64,000 nucleotides of DNA from Yamagishiella unicocca (GCA_003116995.1 BDSL01000105.1:248001-312000), one strand, 5' to 3'; shown: positions 47,711 to 60,011, counted from the stretch's first letter. The notes: a model not told the origin generated them from the letters alone. Program-made: numbers and translations.

Positions 47711-48440
47711 TCACCAGCACAATGATTCATGCAAGTCACGGGCCACTGGAGGTCTCCCCTCGCATGCACCACTTCCGGTTCTGTCTAGTGGCTCAGACTG
47801 TAGTTGACAAACGTGCGGTCCGGATTGGTAAAGGGGTGACTTGGGCACAGGTTTGGTTGGTACAGGCCCTCCTGGTCGTGTAAACCTGCATCTGGGATGT
47901 GGTGAAATCCTGGCTGCCATTACTGCCATGGAAATTGGGCGCCGGTTTATGGCTGTGGCCCTGAAGAGGTCAGTGGCTGGGCTCCCCTGTGGTCCCTGGG
48001 TTTTGATCTCCAGGATCGTGCCATCCACCGTGGTTTGGTGGAGGTTTGGGCCCTTCTTCGGGGTTTGCAGTGTTGGCGCTTCCCTGGAAGGGTTGGGCCG
48101 CTGTGGGGCTGCAGCACCCCTTTCTGGCGGGTAGTTTCCAGTTGCCTTGTGTGTGAGGGGCAGGACGACATGACCACGGGGGTCGTGATCGCGCCTGGCT
48201 GTGTGGTGGCAGGGTCTTCCCCTTGCTTCTTGTTTTCTTGTTCCTGGGTAGTGGTAGATAACCTGCTTGGGGCTTGGGGCTTCTGCGATGAGAGGCGCGC
48301 ATTTGTCTGGTTGTGCCACGCATGGTGATGCTCCACTGGATCACCGGTTGCTAGGTGTGTTGTTGGTCGGTTCCTGATAGGGAAAGCTACAGCTCGAGTC
48401 CCCCCTGGGGTGCTGGCTGCTGCTGCTTCGGCCTCAGGCT
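47711..48440 (-). repeat. Dispersed element copy, inverted relative to 51.7-52.6 kb
   Basis: The end near 48,395 reads CCCCTGGGGTGCTGGCTGCTGC, which is the inverse of sequence at 51,722-51,745. Minus-strand translation here and + strand translation there share a common order (IRNRPTT, then ENKKQG, then a Pro/Thr-rich tail). No catalytic domain is visible. A retroelement 5' region or ORF1-like sequence is likely. Confidence 0.5.
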
Positions 48441-48837
48441 GCAAAATCCTCTGAGGGTGCCCATGTCCTGAAACCATCGGCGGCCAAAGCCGCAGTTCAG
48501 CACACTTGTCATTAATGGCTCCAGCCAACCGTGGTGCAGCTGTCGTTGTTTCCAGGCATTCACAGTGTCTGTTCACACAGTAGCAGCTCTATCTCGTTCA
48601 GCGGCCCATGACGTGGCCCAAGGACCGGGCTGGACCTGTTAGTATATTACGTGGACAAGGCCGGGAGGCCGAGGCCACTAGGCCAAGCTGACTGAGGAAT
48701 TAGGTGGCACAGGGCAGGAATTACGTGGACAAGGCCAGGATTACGTTGCAAGGAGTAGGAATTACGTTGCACGGGATTGTCCCCACCATCGGGCCCCAAA
48801 CAGAGGGTCATCCCCCTGGATTAGTTTAGGCATCGGT

Positions 48838-48932
48838 CACGTTGGCGTATTGGGATTGGCAACCTGCGTATTGGAAACCGTGCCCCGGCGTATTGGGATT
48901 GGCAACCTGCGTATTGGAAACCGTGCCCCGCT
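48838..48932. repeat. ~43-bp tandem duplication, GCGTATTGGGATTGG type
   Basis: Two copies of a unit with CGTATTGGGATTGGCAACC and CGTATTGGAAACCGTGCCCC. Related to the array at 50,164-50,296 on the other side of the small gene. Confidence 0.85.
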
Positions 48933-48988
48933 GCGTATGATGCTTTGAAGCAGCAGGATGGGGGTTGGGTGGAAGGGGTTAGCGTCAG

Positions 48989-49792
48989 TTCCTTGTACTG
49001 CATCAACGTCGCCAAGCACGCCTTCCGACCGCCATTCTTTGGTGTGCCGCGGCAATACGTCCTGCCCCACCAGCTGGTGTCAGATCCAAACCAGCTCTTC
49101 CCCGCCACGGAGATCGTCCAGGTGGTCAACGTCCGACCTGCGCCGGACACACGGGCAGGGTGCTCTTACGCGCTGGACACTGAGGACGAGCTGGTGAGCA
49201 GGCATGGGTTGACCTGGGATCGACGATGGGGCAGGTTGTGCTTAGCGAGGTGAGGCAATAGGGGGGACAAGGGGCGAGGTGAGGCAATAGGGAAGACGAC
49301 GGATGTCTCGGTCGACAGTGGTCTTTGGGGCGACATGGGAAGTGGGAGCTTAACTTTCCCAGTACAGCTGCTCTTCGGCAATCAGTGTCGCACACGAGTA
49401 CGATACACTTTTTCTGCTATCCTTCACGTATCCTAGAACGCTGACCTGGCTGCGGCTCCGCTTCTGCAAAACTGCGACAGATTGAGTGAGTAGGCGTGGC
49501 TTATGCATTCCTAACCACGCCACCACATTGCCACGTAGGAGCTGCAGCGGTACTGTGCCCAGAACAGCTTCATCCTGGACGGGGCACAACCGGCGATGGC
49601 ACGGGCGGCAGCTGGCGGGCGGGGTGTGCCAGGCGAGGGGGGTGCGCGCCTGCACAGCGGCGCAAGCAGCAGGCCAGGGCGGCGGAGCTGCAACAGCTAC
49701 TGGACCCACAGACCGCGGGGGGCGCGGCGGAGCCGGCGTCTGTCAGCGCGCGGGAGCGGCAGCGCTTCCAGAAGCGCGTGCACGATGTGTGA
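48989..49792 (+). CDS. Unidentified small gene or gene fragment
   Basis: I do not recognise it. A splice-bounded exon (about 48,989-49,193) reads LYCINVAKHAFRPPFFGVPR, then VLPHQLVSDPNQLFPATEIV and TEDEL. It joins in phase 0 to an exon starting at 49,539 (ELQRYCAQNSFILDGAQPAM). The C-terminus is clearly coding in another frame (RRKQQARAAELQQLLDPQ, then SARERQRFQKRVHDV and a stop at 49,790-49,792). The switch between frames near 49,630-49,660 would need either a 32-base intron, too short for normal splicing, or an indel. Upstream exons are missing because the sequence before 48,940 is repeat, so the gene may be truncated. Confidence 0.4.
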
Positions 49793-50163
49793 GGGCCGGG
49801 TGCCTGTGGAGCCGGGAACCGTGAGGGAGGCCGCAGAGCCGCCAGCGTCCGTCAGTGGACGTGGGTGGCTGGTGAGACTCGGGGGGCGAGGAGGCAGGGG
49901 CCGCGGCACAGGTGGCTTTCGGCCGCGGCCTGTGGCAGGGGCGGTAGCCTGTTTAGTGTTGGTTTGGACCTGGGGCAGGCCCCGCTCAGATCAGCCCCAC
50001 GCCATTCTCTTTGTCTTGAGGGTGGGGCCCTTGGGTGCGGAAGGTGGGATACAGTAGCTGCTACGACGGGGATATACCAGGCAGACAGCCTGGGTGCGCA
50101 GCCTGAGGGAAAGAGAGAGAGCAGAGCTGAGCCTGGGGAGGAGGGGGGGCGGAGCGGGTAGAA

Positions 50164-50296
50164 CGGCGGCCCCGGCGTATTAGGATTGCTGACCTGAGGA
50201 TTGGTACGGCGGCCCCGGCGTATTAGGATTGCTGACCTGAGGATTGGTACGGCGGCCCTGGCGTATTAGGATCACTGACCTGAGGATTGGAAACCG
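50164..50296. repeat. 43-bp tandem array, three copies
   Basis: Unit with GGCGTATTAGGATTGCTGAC and CTGAGGATTGGTACGGCGGC. Copies differ by CCCC/CCTG and TTGC/TCAC. It is a diverged relative of 48,838-48,932. Confidence 0.9.
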
Positions 50297-50299
50297 CGC

Positions 50300-51715
50300 T
50301 TGGATTGGAAAATGACTTATCCGCTGTGACCACCGGATAAGTGGATTAGTGCCCCATGCCCACCCTCTGGAGTAACGGACTTCGTCTTATATCGTCTGGT
50401 AGCTTTCGGCGTTGGACAGTAGCTGGCTCACAATCGGAGCCGAAGGGATAGGTGCGCACATAGTGTGCGCACATCGGGCCCACGTAGCCTACGCCGCCTT
50501 AGCACGGCGGGATGCCACTCCTGGCATTCCCGGCCGTGCTCAATGTATCCTCTCGAACGAGGTGCACAATTACAGACGTGTAGCGACGGTAGCGAGAATC
50601 TGTTGCCCCGCAAGTAACAGTGCAGCTGGGGGCCGCGCGTCATCCGGGAGGCAGGCATACCCTGGTCCGCATGCAGAAAAGGTAGCGACTTGCGGCGCTC
50701 AACCCGTCACCTAGTGTCCGTAGCAGCCGAAGACTGCTGTGGGGCATGTCATCACGATGCCATATGATGCAGGTCACTAACGTGCCTGGCATATAATGCG
50801 TTGCTTATATTTGACCTGATCGTTGCAGCAGTCGCCGGCCATCCCTGCAGCACGGACTGCGAATCCATAACGCCGCCTACGCAGCTCGTCTCTCAAGGGT
50901 ATCCTCATGCATGCCTTTGGTATCCGGCATGCATGTACCTGGACTTGGTAGATCTCAAAACGCCGAAAGGTATAAGCGTCGTGGGTGCGCGCGGGTGAAA
51001 CACTAGCCCGGTCCTTGATGGTCCCTGGCTGTGCGGTTCCCTGGCCTCAAATTCCATGGATGCCACCGAAGGTGCCGAAGGCATAGGACGCGAAGGCTAG
51101 ATATCAAGGTATCGACCGGTCTATCGGCTTCCTGGAAACCAATCTTTTATCAGCTCCGGCCACGGACATGGGCCCCTCTTCATGTGCTGTTTTCGGCCGG
51201 GCTTAGGGGTGTTTGGACATCTTATTAGATGTATAGCTCCTGTACGCACCACCGTGGGGCGTGACTTGTGTAAGCCGTCGTACTTTTTGCGCCGTTGGTT
51301 TCCGTGGGTTTTCGGGAGGAGCGAGGAGGACTCCAATGTTAAGTTCACAACCGTCTCTTTCTCTTACATAGCCTTTGTTGTCCCCAGTTAACCGTCCATC
51401 TGAAATGCCCAGAGAAACGTAATGAAACCGAAAACGGAAGTTGAAAACTTCGAGCAGAAACGTTTCCGGAAGTAATGGCAGGTTACGACGGCTCGGATAC
51501 TGGGATACAAGATGCGTTCGACATTCTCAAATAAAGGGTTATCTGCCCTGAGATGCACGGATATCGATCGGAGTCCGCGTCCTCACTCCGACGTTAAGAT
51601 CACGCAGGTGTCTTCACTTCTTTGCGTGGTGGGCGCCAAGGTCGCAAATTGTTATCAGACGTTACAGTGTCCTTAAGCGCAAACACCAGCCAACACCAGC
51701 CGACAGTCCGGAGGC
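50300..51715. other. Gene-free spacer
   Basis: AT-richer sequence. No exon, RNA gene or repeat array that I can support. Confidence 0.35.
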
Positions 51716-52640
51716 AAAACAGCAGCAGCCAGCACCCCAGGGGGGATTTGCGCTAGAGGCTCCCCTATCAGGAACCGACCACCAACCAACCTAGCAGACC
51801 AGCAACCGACGAACCAGTGGAGCGCCGCAACGATGCAAGCAGCGAAACCGCCCGCCGCCTCTCAACCCAAGCACGAACCCCAAGCAGGGCACAACCCGCA
51901 GACACGGAAAACAAGAAGCAAGGGAAAACACCGGCCCCAAAACAACCCGGACCCCGATCAAGCACGAATCCACCAGAACATCAGCCGGTCCCCCACACAC
52001 AAAAGGATGCCGAGGTCCCAGCACCCAGGGGGAATTTGCGCTATCAGGAACCCACCACCAACCAACCTAGCAGACCAGCAACCGACGAACCAGTGGAGCG
52101 CCGCAACGATGCAAGCAGCGAAACCGCCCGCCGCCTCTCAACCCAAGCACGAACCCCAAGCAGGGCACAACCCGCAGACACGGAAAACAAGAAGCAAGGG
52201 AAAACACCGGCCCCAAAACAACCCGGACCGATCAAGCACGAATCCACCAGAACATCAGCCGGTCCCCCACACTGTAACCGTTACAACAATAAAAGGATGC
52301 CGAGGTCCCGGCACCCCAGGGGGAATTTGCGCTGGAGGCTCCCCTATCAGGAACCGACCACCAACCAACCTACCAGCCCAGCAACCGACGAACCAGCGAA
52401 GCGCCGCAACAATGCAAGCATTGGGACCGTCCGCCTCTCATCCCGACGAGCACGGACCCCAAGCGGGGCTCAACGCGCATATAGAACCGGAAAGTAAAAG
52501 GCAAGGGAGACCCCAGCCCCCCAAAACAACCCGGACCGATCACGAATCCACCAGTACCTCAGCCGGTCCTCCGCACACAAGGCGACTGGCGATAACCCGC
52601 AAAAAAGGATGCCGAGGCCCCTCTAGTGCAACTTCCCCCT
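51716..52640 (+). repeat. Three tandem ~288-bp units of a dispersed element
   Basis: Units start near 51,729, 52,017 and 52,305. Each contains AATTTGCGCT or a close variant, CTATCAGGAACC, ACCGACGAACCAG and GGAAAACAAGAAGCAAGGGA. Unit 3 is more diverged and carries GTAACCGTTAC, a perfect palindrome at 52,267-52,277. A partner GTAACGGTTAC occurs at 52,967-52,977. The 3' end turns into the inverse of the same family (CCTGGGGTGCTGGCTGCTG near 52,631). Confidence 0.8.
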
Positions 52641-53868
52641 GGGGTGCTGGCTGCTGCCCTTTTTGCCTACGGCCTGTCGAGTGGTGTTCTGGTGGTTTGC
52701 CTTTGTTCCGGTGCTCATCGGTCTCTGTCTCCTCCGTCTTCCTATGTGTCGACAGAGGCGGGGGGAGGTTACTGCGCCATTGCAAGCCTGCGAATCCCGG
52801 AGGACCAGGCCGTCCGGTAGGGTCGCCAGAGCTCAAGGCGGTTCAGGCGGCCCGTTTTGAAGGCGGTCTCGCCGGGAAAGGCTCCTGGGCGAGATGGTAT
52901 ACGAAAAAGAGCGCGAAGCAAGCTTTCTAGTGGGTCCCTGTAACCATGCCCCCTTCTCGGATTGCTGTAACGGTTACAGTGGGTTACATGTTAGCTGATG
53001 CCTTCATAGGAGAGGGTCGGTCAGGCCGGGTGCCTTCGGGATCCTTGGATGGGGTGATAACAATCCTGTACAAGGACCGGGGAAGGGGCGCTTACGGCCC
53101 AGGGCAGTTATCGCCTATCAGGCGTCTGTCTCTTTCGCCTCCTTCAGTATCCGGCGCATCGCCCGGTGGTTCTGCCTTTTGGTCTGGAGCCCTCTGTAAC
53201 AAAGCAATAATACGGCCAAGTACACTTAGGTGACGAGCTGCACGAAGTACCCTTTTTGTGGATTGCCCAGGACACAAAATGTGCTATCCAGTGCCGGGGG
53301 CATTGGGCCACATCGGACTGCCGATGCCAATCCTAGACAGAGTTGATCCTCGAGACCCAATACATTATGAGCATGGAAGACAATATCCATACAAGGGCCC
53401 CTGCCCACAGTATGCCTGACCTCTGCGAACCGTCCCAAGGCTCCCCTCTTCAGGTCTCTGCCAATCTAATGCGACAATATGGGACGGCAGTCCTCAGGAA
53501 GGACTAAGTTTGGACTTGCCGCTGGCTGCGCGCAGGGTTTCATCATCCGTCGCCACCAATTGGTGAGCTATACGCAGACCCACAAGCCGCAGATGCGCAG
53601 CAATAGTTATAGTTCCGACTACACAGCTCAGCCATGCTGGCCAAGCCCTGCCAAACAAGGCATGCAAGCAGGTCGCCATGAACGTCCACAAACTCGTCAT
53701 ATGTAATGATCACGGAAAGCTCGGCGGCTAAATGGCCGGCCTCGCACAGGCTCGCACCCCTATCTCGGCAGAGTAGGCAGCTAGGAACATATATGTAAAG
53801 TGGAGGTGGTGGTATGCACGCTGGGCATTCAAGCATGGTCATGCCGCAAGGTCACCAATTTATTCACA
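52641..53868. other. Spacer downstream of the cysteine protease
   Basis: No exon is supported. The right end contains the protease 3' untranslated region. Confidence 0.35.
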
Positions 53869-56800
53869 TTAAATCGCATGTAAAGCATCAACCACAGTGT
53901 AGGTAGCGCTGACCCCGGCACTGGCCAGAGTAAGCTCAAAACAATTCACCAACGGCAGCCCGGGAAGAGCTCTCCTCGTATGCCGTCCAAGCCACGCATC
54001 ACGGCCTGACACCTGCCGACCCCCATGCACGGCATGACTAAGCGGTCCCTCCTCCCCATGCCTCCGCACTTGTCAAGGGCAAAAATAGAGTCATCCTGCG
54101 CGCTGAGCGAGCACCTCTCCTAAATTCTTTAATTTTTCTCATCACATGAAACGCAGACCGACTAACTCCTATTACTCCCCTCTGCTCAAGTAGACCCATA
54201 GCTTCATGGAGCTCCCTCTCGACATGTGCCGCCCCTGTTCCAGCAGCTTCCGCAAACAGTGTCCCCAACGTGCTCGCTCCAGCACAGCCACTACGGCTGT
54301 TCACTTCGTCACTGAAGCGCTGCTACCCCCACGCAATCCAATAACAGCGACCCTGGCGCTGCGACTCCCGCATCCTTAGCTGCAAGTGCGAATCTCATTC
54401 TCCAGGCTGCTGCCATGCAAGGCCATACACTCCCCACGTCAGCACCTCAACCTCGCCATAAGCGATCTGCGGGACGTACGGGAGGCATTCGAACTCGTCA
54501 GGACTGCGTCGCTCCAACCGACATGGAGGGGAGTTGCGCTGCGAACCGACTCAGCACGAATAATAGGGGATGCGCATGTATGGTCAGCTAAGTATGGGAG
54601 TGACTAGGTGCACCCGCGAATCGCCGTGTGCTGTTCCGGCTGTAGAGCAGTTGAGCGAAATAATGCGGACATTCAGCCGGAGTTGGTACACGGCAGTCGT
54701 GTGACCCCAAGCAATTGCCGCGATAGAAACCACATACCATGCCGCACCCAGCACGCTCTCTCCTCTCTGCTTGTACCACACATTTTCCGGCTTCTGCCAT
54801 GTCGCTACACGCGTTTGTCTCTACGCTACCACGCTTACCTTCAGAAAACCCTTATCCGCCACCTCCGTGCCCCAGGAACTCTTGAAGGTCCAGTAGCCTT
54901 CTACGTCGTTCCAACCGATGAGCTGCGCGCAATGGTAGCCAATCGCATTCGACTTCTCGCTCCACCGATAGACGCCAGCCTTCCGCCTGCGCAGACGCGC
55001 CCAACACCCCGTGCAACCGTCAGCCAGGGCCCCATGCAGCGCGGTCTGTTTCGTCTGTCGCAATCCGCTGCGCAGCTGGGCGGTCGCTGACGGGCGCAAC
55101 GGTGCGCGCAGCCGTAGCGTTGTTCAGGTACTGATACCTGAACCAAGTACTGATACCTGAACCAAGTACTGATACCTGAACCAGGTACCTGTTCAGGTAC
55201 CTACAGGTCAGCGATCTCGCGCACAGCAGCGACCTCACCCCCTCAAGTGTCCCGTGGCACATGGGGCTCTGCCCCCCGGCCCCGGCCCTGTCAGGACCAA
55301 CCCAGGACAAGAAATCACAAACAGTCTAAGCTTCCGGTTTGAGTGGGGGCCGCCGCATCTTAAATCAAATACGTCCCGGGTCGTCGTCCCCAGCCTTGCC
55401 GTACCGCGCCGCACGGTGCCTTACATTTCGTACATGTCGTCGTACAGCCTGAAACACGTGATTGCGCTGCCCCTGGTCATCACGAGCTCCTTCGCCGCCG
55501 TAGCGTTCGCGAGCTCCAGGGAATCCCACTCGTACGCCGTCACCTCCCACCGGCCAGGAACTGGTCCGCAAGTGGCGGCGGCCGCAGCGCCGTCTGGCAG
55601 AGCCTGCGCACCGCACGCCGAGACGGGCCGCTGGCAGGACGCCTTCCCTCGAGTCACGTCGTACGGCCAGCAGCACTCCTGGTAGGCCCCACGCTGCTTC
55701 AGCACTTCAAGCGCATCGGCCACGTACCAGCCGTCGTTGCAGCTGGCGGGCTGGACCGGAACTTCGGAGCCGCAGAAGAAGAGGTTCTGCTCCGAAAAGT
55801 CCAGTTGATTGGCGTTCTGGCCGGTAGCCATCGCGTACGACGTTTCCGCGGCGGCGATCACGGCAAAGGCCACACAGGCATTACAGGAGGCCTGCGAGGG
55901 CGAGAAAGGGCGGTGTGTGGATTGCGGGGTGGATCGCGTTGGGTACGGGGCGCTGGGGCGTAGGTTTGGGCCCGGGCAGGGCAGGGGTTTCGGCACCTGG
56001 GAGGGAGGGAGGATGTGCAGGGATGCAAGCAAGGCGTTTGACCAGCGTGCTCCCATCACACGCAATTTGGTATATATTCATGGCGGTATACAGCAGGTGC
56101 GGTGGGCGATGCATCCCAGCTGCTCCAACAACCCTTAGCTCAGAGTGGCAGTCGCCTGGCTAGCTCCAGACCGCACCCATCCCGCACCAGACCAGACCAG
56201 GCCACGTACCTGATCCTGCCCCCTTCCCCCGCGCTGCAGGCTGCTGTGAATGCACCGCAGTTCCGCCACCACCTCCACCACCACTACCACCACCACCACT
56301 ACCACCACCACCACCACCACCACCACCACCACCACCACCACTACCACCACCACCACCACCTCCACCTCCACTACCACCTGCATCAAACCCGCCCACCTGG
56401 AAGCGCACGGAGCTCACAACGTCGACGCCGTCCGTCAGCCGCTTGGTCCGCGAGTCCCAAACCTGCGGCTGCTCCGGAGGAGCCGGAGCGACAGGTCTTC
56501 GTGGCGGCGGCGTGGCCGGTACCTGCGCGCCTCGCTGCTCATCGGGCGCCCCCTGCGGCCCCAGGTCCACCGGAACAGGCCGCTTCGGGCCTCGACCCTG
56601 CTGCGGCGGTTTTCTCCGCCGTCTGATCGGCAGCCTGAGGGGGGCTAGCGCGCCCGCGCCGGACTCCGTGTGCACGTATACCACGTCGATCAGGGGAGGG
56701 GGGCGGAGGGGGGCCTCGTTGAAGACGTCCGCCGGATACGTCGGGGCGGGTGAAGCCGGCATGTCAGGGCTGATGTCGTACGCACTGGCGAGAGGGGGCT

Positions 56801-57775
56801 GGCTGGGGGGGGACGGGAAAGGGTTGGCTGGGGGGTGATTCGGGCTGGGGGAGTTGGGTCCCGAGGGGCGCATCGACGGGTAGGCACCATAGGTGGGCGG
56901 CGCCGGCGGTGGTGCTGGTGCTGGTATCGGCGGTCCCAGTGGAATAGGCGCTGGTAGACGTGAAGGTGATGGTGGTTGTGGCGATTGTGGTGGCGGTGGG
57001 GGTGGTGGGGGTGGTGGGGGTGGTGGGGGGGGTGGAGGTGATGGTGGGGGGGTGGAGGTGATGGTGGGGGGGGTGGCGGCGGCAGCGGTGTTGTTGGTAA
57101 TGATGGCGTTGAAGGTGGTGGAAGTGGTGACGGTAGTGACGGTCGAGTTGGCGATGGTGGTGTTGATGGTGATGGTCGGGGGGATAGCAGTAGGGGCGGT
57201 GGGGGCCGCCGCCGTGGTCGGGGGGGTAGGCGGGTGCTGGTTGCAGATGGTGGTGGCCCTGTTGGACCATCATCTGTCTCCTGGCCCAACAGGGACCGCG
57301 ACCTCACCGATGAGCTCCAATCCTGTTGGTGCGATGATAAGCTGCCACGCAATAGCCGGTGTTGATACACGGCGCTGGTGGTGGCTGCGGGGACTGCAAC
57401 ACCACGTATTGATTGATGCGTTTTGCCCAGGGTATCCTCGATTGGAGCAAAATTGTCAGGCGCACTTGACGCAGAACTCTCCTGTGGAGCCGACTGGGTT
57501 GATGCAGAACCTCCAGCCCATCTTCTCGCTACATTCTCGATGACAGCGAGATTGCCGGCAGTTGTCACACCTTCAGCTCTAGACCCCCCGCTCGATAACC
57601 TCTTAGAAGCCAATTTGTACTGATGAAGGCCTCGTGCATCCCCTGCAGCGCAAAGCATGAGCGAACGAAAGGATAAAACCACAAATAGCAGACCTGTCGT
57701 AAAAAAATACGTTTGCGCAAAATTAACGACTATATTTTGTAATGCCAGTGACCAGAACTCTTCGCAGCCCGCCAC
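53869..57775 (-). CDS. Papain-family (C1A) cysteine protease with N-terminal membrane segment and Pro-rich stalk
   Basis: The minus-strand model is exon 1 57775-56397 (an in-frame 60-base intron 56522-56463 is possible), then 55891-55425, 54986-54839 and, less surely, 53934-53869. Residues about 15-40 are hydrophobic (TGLLFVVLSF), fitting a signal anchor. A Ser/Ala-rich stretch and a long Pro/Ser/His-rich stalk follow, like those of algal wall-associated proteases. The stalk needs a one-base correction in a C run at 57,046-57,052. The protease domain runs VWDSRTKRL, then VSSVRFQ spliced to ASCNACVAFAVIAAAE. The catalytic Cys is at 55,876-55,874, with Val instead of the usual Trp next to it. 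GYHCAQLIGWNDVEG supplies the His (54,934-54,932). The Asn box reads FKSSWG, with Ser at the Asn position. The oxyanion Gln (RFQ) is kept. It may be a weakened or altered peptidase. Confidence 0.78.
56268..56378. repeat. ACC/CCACT trinucleotide microsatellite in a protease intron
   Basis: Nearly uninterrupted CCA triplets with a few CTA interruptions. Located in the intron between 56,396 and 55,892. Confidence 0.95.
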
Positions 57776-60011
57776 TTCCGACTCTCATGCTCATCATGCA
57801 CAACGTCCCAGAGAACAAGTGCATAGGCGCAACTGTAGCTTACCAGCAACATCAATTGTGTCGAAAGCGTGTGCATGTTGAGCGAGTGCTTGCACAACCA
57901 CAAGCACCAGCAGAAATAGCGATGCCGGTTTACCCCTGCTCCACAGGTGCATCGAGCGTGAGTGACGTAATACTATGAGGTCACGAAGAACATTACTAGA
58001 GAGCTGTTCTTTGGTGGACTTTGGTTACGAGGTCGACGAACGATATCAGGAGTACTAAAAGGCACCTGTGAAACAGGGTAGAAGTCAAGGACTCAAAGCT
58101 ATCTTGAGTATTGCTTTAGCACATCGCCATCTAAGTTTATCTGTGCCAGCTTCATGAACGAAGGTTGCCCTTATACGGAAGTCGGGGACTGGGTTGCAGT
58201 ACGCCGTGCAGCCACGACCTGGTGACATCACTCCGACCGGCATACAAACGCATGCTTGCTAGAATGTAAACGAAGTAGATTGCACAGCACACCGCGACCT
58301 GCAAAACGTTGAGTTCACAGGCGTGACGGTGGCGGATAAGGCGTGTCGCATGGGCGTTACAAGTTGCTATGGGCTTGCGCACTTCTTTGGTGCCTTCTGT
58401 TATGAGGGAAATATGACGAGGTGGCTTTAGAACTCATTTATCCCGTCTACTTATAAGAGGGATATTCACGGTATCGGAGGGAGGTTCGGAGGGGTCACCC
58501 TTATACGGAAGTCGGGTAAAGTATGGCTGTACGCCCTGCAGCCACGACCTCCGACACAAGCCTAAGTGTTAGCGAATTGAATTTCTATCAGTATACATGA
58601 CAACACGCGAACTGAACGCCTCGCGAACCGGAAGTTGGCAGTACGTATAGGCTCAGCCTCTATATGATACCGGTATGTTGCGGTCGTGCGTACCCTCCCT
58701 TTCCTGCACGGCTACCAATACCACTATGCATCAAAGGATTTTCGTTACCTCGGCTATCGCACAAGGCTAACCAGCGGGTAAACCACGTATGGAAGCCTTG
58801 AGGAAGCTGGAGCGGGCACGCGTGGCAGTTCACCACAAAAGGAGGAACCCTTTGATACCTGTGTCGGTTTACATTCCTCGCGAATTTCGAGATGAAGGGA
58901 AAGCAAAAACAGCCTGGTAGGTTCGTCCATGCGCTCCAAGCTTTTTATCCCGAGGATTTCCGAACCACTACAAAGCGTCTAATAAAAGGATTAGAAAGAA
59001 GACAAAACAGCAGTCGAGGGCAACAGGACGAAGATATACATCGCCGGTACGCCGTGCAGCCACGACCTGTCGACCTCCGACCCTTTCCGACGACGCCCAA
59101 GACAGATGCGAAAGCAGGGGAGTTGGCAGCAAGGGGTACTACAAAATAGATAGAACAAGAAGGCGTGATCCAAAAAACTCCTCAGTCCACACCCAATGAC
59201 GGCCGGTTGCCGCGGTTGTGGAAGGCTGTCGAGGGTTCGCTGTCAAACTCACCGCGCAAATCCTCAGCAGCACATCACCTCCATGAAGACGTTCCAACTT
59301 GACCGTATAACCTAGCGAATAACCGCAATCAATTAGGAAGACCTGTATTCTGTATCAGCAGATGGATACCTGCCATGAATTATTTACAAGCAATAATGCG
59401 TCATACCAATACGTATCGGTTTTTTAACGGGGGGGATTGATCGCGTCTCACATAAAAGATAAAACGCTATCGCTAACGACACAGCAATGCACCTGAACAT
59501 GAAGGGGTGGCTTACCCGGATTCACAGCAAACAGGGTACGCACGTACGATAGGAACAAGACGCCATTATTCTTCCGCTGCCACACGCACCTACGAAATAT
59601 GCAAGATCTCCTATCACATGCGCGTAAGAGCCGCAAGAGCCGCAGCAGGAGCCATGAAATGCTCATCCCAATAATGACGTACCTGCCCAATCATAATACA
59701 CGCTGCAACGGACACGAGCGCTGAAGTGGCGCGTAGCGGTGGCACTGCACGGGTGCCACGTGGGTCTAATGCCGGCGGTAGGCTTCTATGACCTGGCTGC
59801 TTACACGGCCGCCGTTAACGTTCGTACGTAGGTCGCTTAATTTGGCCCTGCGGTCTGACCATCTCGCCTCACTAGAGCAAACTCGGACACAGACATCCGG
59901 GTATTGGGTCCACCCATGCGCAGCTCGCAATGCATCCCTCCCTGCCTAGCCCCAGCCCCCTCCACTCCTCTCTCCCAGCACACCTTCCTCCCTAGCCCAA
60001 GCAACCCGCAC
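57776..60011. other. Gene desert with a short dispersed repeat
   Basis: No exon with a recognisable domain on either strand. The minus-strand TGTAA at 59,811-59,815, about 200 bases past the hydrolase stop, is a candidate algal polyadenylation signal. Base composition is close to balanced, unlike neighbouring genes. Confidence 0.4.
58168..59068. repeat. Three copies of TACGCCGTGCAGCCACGACC
   Basis: Copies at 58,200-58,220, 58,530-58,550 and 59,048-59,068, nearly identical over 21 bases. The first two are also preceded by CCCTTATACGGAAGTCGGG (58,168 and 58,498). Spacing is about 330 and 518 bases. Confidence 0.9.

Noticed and set aside
56463..56522. 60-base intron in the protease gene
   Set aside because: Acceptor and donor are acceptable, but the segment is in frame and open, so retention is equally consistent. 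I left it as an option rather than a feature.
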